Below the pieces are notes generated by a model. It made no database searches. It had not been told where the DNA came from and was given only the letters and a program-made list of their open reading frames with translations. A program made the translations under genes and the position numbers. Positions 11,923 through 15,263 of a DNA stretch of 15,263 bases are shown here, piece by piece. Source of the DNA: Deltaproteobacteria bacterium (GTDB lineage Bacteria > Desulfobacterota > Desulfobaccia > Desulfobaccales > Desulfobaccaceae); assembly GCA_016874895.1 (NCBI GenBank), contig VGSX01000056.1:1-15263 (forward strand), read 5' to 3'. Every line of letters begins with the position of its first letter. Positions within the stretch are counted from its first letter, which is position 1.

Positions 11923-13764
11923 GTGAGGTTTTCTGAGATACTCGGGGCCAGTTATCAGGATGAGAACCGTTGCGCCTTCCGCGTCTGGGCTCCCAGGGCC
12001 GAGACCGTAGAAGTCAGGGTGCTTTCTCCCCTGGAGCGACTGCTCCCGTTGAAAAAGGCGGGGGGTTATTTTTTCGGCCTGTTCGAAAGGATATCCCCCG
12101 GAAGCCTCTATTATTACCGTCTAAACGGGGAGCTGGACCGCCCCGACCCGGCCTCCCGATGGCAACCCGAGGGGGTGCACGGGCCTTCCCAGGTGGTGAG
12201 TCTGGACTTTCCCTGGGAAGACCAGACCTGGATCGGCCTTTCCCTGCAGGACTATGTGATATACGAACTCCACGTGGGGACGTTCACTCCGGAGAGCGAT
12301 TTCGACGGCATCATCCCCCGTTTAGGGGAATTGCAGGAATTGGGCGTCACCGCCATTGAGTTGATGCCGGTGGCCCAGTTCCCCGGAGACCGCAACTGGG
12401 GGTATGACGGGGTCTATCCTTATGCGGTGCACAACTCCTACGGCGGCCCCCAGGGGCTGCAAAGGCTGGTGAACGCCTGCCACCGCCTGAACCTGGCCGT
12501 CATCCTGGATGTGGTCTACAACCACCTGGGTCCCGAAGGAAACTATTTAGGGGATTTCGGACCCTATTTTACCGACTGTTACCGGACCCCCTGGGGCCAG
12601 GCCATCAATTATGACCAGGCTTATTGCGACTGGGTGAGGGAGTATTTTATCAACAACGCCCTTTTTTGGATAAAGGAATTTCACATCGACGCCTTGCGGC
12701 TGGATGCTTTGCACGCCGTCATGGACAATTCGGCCCAGCCGTTCCTGGCGGAGTTGGGTGCCGCGGTGCATCAGCAGGCGGCCCGTCTGGGTCGCCGGGT
12801 CTACCTGATGGCGGAGAGCGACCTTAACGACGTCAAACACCTCAGACCGCCGGAGGTGGGCGGCTATGGCCTGGATTGCCACTGGCTGGATGATTTCCAC
12901 CATGCCTTGCGGGTTCTGCTCACCGGGGAACGGGACGGCTATTATGAAGACTTCGGCGGCCTGGAGCACCTGGCCAAGGCTTATCGCGAGGGTTTTATCT
13001 ACTCCGGGCAGTATTCCGGTTATCGCCGGCGCCGGCACGGCTCTTCCTCCCGGGATATCCTGCCCTGCCGTTTTGTGGCCTTTGCCCAGAATCACGATCA
13101 GATCGGCAACCGGCTCCTGGGGGAGCGCCTGAGTCGGCTGACTTCCTTTGAGGGCCAGAAACTGGCCGCCGCGGCCGTGATTCTTTCCCCTTTCACCCCG
13201 CTGCTCTTTATGGGTGAAGAGTATGGAGAGACCGCCCCGTTTCTCTATTTTGTCAGCCACGACGATCCGGACCTCATCGAGGCGGTGCGCCGGGGCCGGG
13301 CCCAGGAGTTCGCTGCCTTCGGGTGGCAGCAAGAACCGCCGGACCCCCAGGACCCGGAAACGTTTCAGCGCAGCCGCCCCAATCCCGTTTTGCAGCAGAG
13401 GGGCCGCCACCAGGTGTTGCGGCGCTTTTATCAGCTCCTCTTCAGGCTGCGCCGGGAGATGATCGAGAAAGTGGATCTGGGCGGCTCGTACCCCCTGGTA
13501 ACCGTCCATCACCGCCAGGCCGCTCTCAGCCTCCTGTATGGAAACGACGAGCAGCACTATGGCGTTATCTTAAATTTCAGTGACAAGCCTCAATCATTAC
13601 CGGCTCCCACGCCCGCCGGGGTCTGGCGGCTCCGCCTGGATTCCGCCGATATCCGCTGGGCCGGTCCCGGCGCGCCGGCTCTGGGGACCGATGATTATCT
13701 GGAGGGAGATGACATTACCTTGGCGCCTTTCTCCTGTATCTGTTTGAGTAGGGAAATGGAATAA
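11923..13764 (+). CDS. treZ: Malto-oligosyltrehalose trehalohydrolase (GH13)
   Basis: A 613-residue enzyme that releases trehalose from maltooligosyltrehalose, the second step of the TreY/TreZ route. An N-terminal CBM48-like beta domain (to about residue 95; CAFRVWAPRAETVEV) precedes the (beta/alpha)8 barrel. Barrel signatures are YELHVGTFTPESDF, DVVYNHLGPEGNYL, the nucleophile Asp261 in IDALRLDALHAV, the acid/base Glu298 in LMAESDLND and Asp392 in FAQNHDQIGNR. The trehalohydrolase-type EGFIYSGQYSGYRRRRHG follows the acid/base. A C-terminal beta domain ends the protein, at the normal family length. I chose GTG 11923, with GGAGG 6 bases upstream; a TTG at 11902 in frame has no ribosome site. 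TreY is not in the window. The next gene starts 5 bases after the stop. Confidence 0.93.
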   Translation: MRFSEILGASYQDENRCAFRVWAPRAETVEVRVLSPLERLLPLKKAGGYFFGLFERISPGSLYYYRLNGELDRPDPASRWQPEGVHGPSQVVSLDFPWEDQTWIGLSLQDYVIYELHVGTFTPESDFDGIIPRLGELQELGVTAIELMPVAQFPGDRNWGYDGVYPYAVHNSYGGPQGLQRLVNACHRLNLAVILDVVYNHLGPEGNYLGDFGPYFTDCYRTPWGQAINYDQAYCDWVREYFINNALFWIKEFHIDALRLDALHAVMDNSAQPFLAELGAAVHQQAARLGRRVYLMAESDLNDVKHLRPPEVGGYGLDCHWLDDFHHALRVLLTGERDGYYEDFGGLEHLAKAYREGFIYSGQYSGYRRRRHGSSSRDILPCRFVAFAQNHDQIGNRLLGERLSRLTSFEGQKLAAAAVILSPFTPLLFMGEEYGETAPFLYFVSHDDPDLIEAVRRGRAQEFAAFGWQQEPPDPQDPETFQRSRPNPVLQQRGRHQVLRRFYQLLFRLRREMIEKVDLGGSYPLVTVHHRQAALSLLYGNDEQHYGVILNFSDKPQSLPAPTPAGVWRLRLDSADIRWAGPGAPALGTDDYLEGDDITLAPFSCICLSREME

Positions 13765-13769
13765 TATAT

Positions 13770-15263
13770 ATGGAAAGCTATATTTGTATACACGGGCATT
13801 TTTATCAACCTCCCCGGGAAAATCCCTGGCTGGAGGATATTGAATTACAGGATTCGGCTTACCCTTACCATGATTGGAATGAAAGGATAGCCGCAGAGTG
13901 TTACGCCCCCAACGCCGCTTCCCGGATTCTGGACGGATTCGGTAAAATCATTGAAATACCAAACAACTACGCTAACATCAGTTTTAACTTCGGCCCCACC
14001 CTGCTGGCCTGGCTGGAGCAGAAGGCCCCGGAGGTGTATGCCAGTATTCTGTTAGCGGACCAGCTCAGCCAGCGCCGGTTTGCCGGGCATGGCTCGGCCC
14101 TGGCCCAATGCTACAACCATATGATCATGCCGTTGGCCACCAGCCGGGATAAATACACCCAGATTTATTGGGGACTGCAGGATTTTCGGCGCCGGTTCCA
14201 GCGGCAGCCCGAGGGCATGTGGCTGCCGGAAACCGCGGTGGACCTGGAAACCCTGGACATCATGGCCGACATGGGTATTAAATTCAGCATCCTGGCCCCC
14301 CGGCAAGCCCGGTGCATCAGGCCCCTGGAGGGTGGCCCCTGGGAGGATGTCAGCGGCGAGCGCATCGACCCCACCCGGGCCTACCTCCAAAAGTTACCCT
14401 CTGGGCGGACCATCGCCCTTTTTTTCTACGACGGCCCCATCTCCAAGGCCGTGGCCTTTGGAGAGCTCTTGACCCGGGGAGAGTATCTGGCGGAGAGGCT
14501 CCTGGGCGCCATATCCCCCGAGCGTCCATGGCCACAAATTATTCACATTGCCACGGATGGGGAAACCTTCGGCCACCACCGCGGGCAGGGAGAGATGGCC
14601 CTGTCGTATGCCTTGAAATACATCGAGGGAAAAGAAGGGGTGCGCTTAACCAACTACGGAGAGTACCTGGCCAATTATCCGCCTGAGATGGAAGTTGAGA
14701 TCTTCGAAAATTCCTCCTGGAGCTGCGTCCATGGCGTCGAACGCTGGTGGCGGGACTGCGGCTGCAACACCGGTATGAATCATGGCTGGCATCAGGGCTG
14801 GCGCCAGCCCTTACGGGAGGCCCTGGACTGGCTGCGGGATAACTTGGCTGATCTTTATGAAAAAAAGGCCTTGGATTGGTTTACCGATCCCTGGACAGCC
14901 CGCAACCACTATCTTAATGTCATCCAGAACCGCTCCTTGGACACGATCCAGGCCTTTCTGGGTCACTACGCCCACCGGCAGCCGGAAAAACACGAGTTGC
15001 GCGAGGTTCTCCGGCTCCTGGAGGTGCAGCGTTGCGCCATGCTGATGTATACCAGTTGCGGCTGGTTTTTTGATGAACTATCCGGCATCGAGACGGTGCA
15101 GGTAATCCAGTACGCCGGCCGCGCCCTGCAGATGGCCAGAAAACTCTTTCCGGACAACCTGGAGGAGGGTTTTTTGCAGCGTCTGGCAGCCGCCATAAGC
15201 AACATCCCGGATCACGCCGACGGGAGGCGCATTTTTGAAAAGTTTGTCAGACCGGCCATGGTG
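13770..15263 (+). CDS. Glycoside hydrolase family 57 protein with DUF3536 region (3' end outside window)
   Basis: The frame is open from ATG 13770 to the window edge (498 codons). It starts ESYICIHGHFYQPPRENPW, the hallmark N terminus of GH57 enzymes. WLPETAVD contains the likely nucleophile Glu154, and IHIATDGETFGHHRGQGE contains the likely acid/base Asp263. The region after about residue 290, with FENSSWSCVHGVERWW, resembles the DUF3536 extension found on one GH57 subgroup. GH57 enzymes act on alpha-glucans (amylases, 4-alpha-glucanotransferases, branching enzymes); the activity of the DUF3536 subgroup is not settled as far as I know. It begins 5 bases after treZ, so both are on one mRNA, suggesting work on maltodextrins or glycogen that feed trehalose metabolism. 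No strong ribosome site is present, so translation may be coupled to treZ. Confidence 0.9.
   Translation, partial: MESYICIHGHFYQPPRENPWLEDIELQDSAYPYHDWNERIAAECYAPNAASRILDGFGKIIEIPNNYANISFNFGPTLLAWLEQKAPEVYASILLADQLSQRRFAGHGSALAQCYNHMIMPLATSRDKYTQIYWGLQDFRRRFQRQPEGMWLPETAVDLETLDIMADMGIKFSILAPRQARCIRPLEGGPWEDVSGERIDPTRAYLQKLPSGRTIALFFYDGPISKAVAFGELLTRGEYLAERLLGAISPERPWPQIIHIATDGETFGHHRGQGEMALSYALKYIEGKEGVRLTNYGEYLANYPPEMEVEIFENSSWSCVHGVERWWRDCGCNTGMNHGWHQGWRQPLREALDWLRDNLADLYEKKALDWFTDPWTARNHYLNVIQNRSLDTIQAFLGHYAHRQPEKHELREVLRLLEVQRCAMLMYTSCGWFFDELSGIETVQVIQYAGRALQMARKLFPDNLEEGFLQRLAAAISNIPDHADGRRIFEKFVRPAMV

Noticed and set aside
12547..13557. 336-codon minus-strand frame inside treZ
   Set aside because: Antisense to catalytic regions of TreZ, with no ribosome site or domain; typical of GC-rich shadow frames.

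Overview
The window looks like chromosomal DNA of a GC-rich anaerobic bacterium, most likely a deltaproteobacterium (Desulfobacterota). The reasons are the paired 'rSAM/selenodomain-associated' transferases, a rhodanese-rubrerythrin fusion, a rubredoxin-like zinc ribbon, a B12-controlled radical-SAM peptide cassette of a kind I remember mainly from deltaproteobacteria, and C/G-rich dispersed palindromic repeats between genes. The assignment is inference. No tRNA, rRNA, transposase, integrase or CRISPR array is visible.

Layout. 1-306 (-): 5' part of an uncharacterised coiled-coil protein with an 11-residue tandem repeat. 565-1921 (-): two overlapping nucleotide-diphospho-sugar-transferase-like genes (TIGR04282 and TIGR04283 type). 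2129-2308 (+): small four-to-eight-cysteine zinc-ribbon protein. 2632-5605 (+): a probable operon holding a small gene that appears frameshifted, an FAD-dependent NDH-2/SelD-N-terminal-like oxidoreductase, a rhodanese-rubrerythrin fusion, a DUF2283-like protein and a single-domain response regulator. 5869-7341 (-): a polytopic GT39/ArnT-like glycosyltransferase. 7504-8433 (+): LD-carboxypeptidase (S66 family), followed by a 72-residue protein with seven cysteines.

8741-10574 (+) is the most distinctive part. A sigma-70-like promoter starts transcription at the first base of a complete cobalamin riboswitch, followed by an intrinsic terminator, a 46-residue peptide gene (cbpA-like) and a radical SAM/SPASM maturase (cbpB-like). 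This reads as a ribosomally made, enzymatically modified peptide system switched on when cobalamin is scarce. No exporter or protease gene accompanies it in this window.

10836-11303 (-): thiol peroxidase Bcp. 11665-15263 (+): a near-consensus promoter, a ~220-base leader, malto-oligosyltrehalose trehalohydrolase (TreZ) and the first 498 codons of a GH57/DUF3536 glycosidase, i.e. alpha-glucan/trehalose metabolism.

Common threads are thiol/iron redox defence (zinc ribbon, FAD enzyme, rhodanese-rubrerythrin, Bcp) and envelope or storage carbohydrate (GT39, LD-carboxypeptidase, TreZ, GH57). Intergenic regions carry diverged copies of a dispersed repeat.
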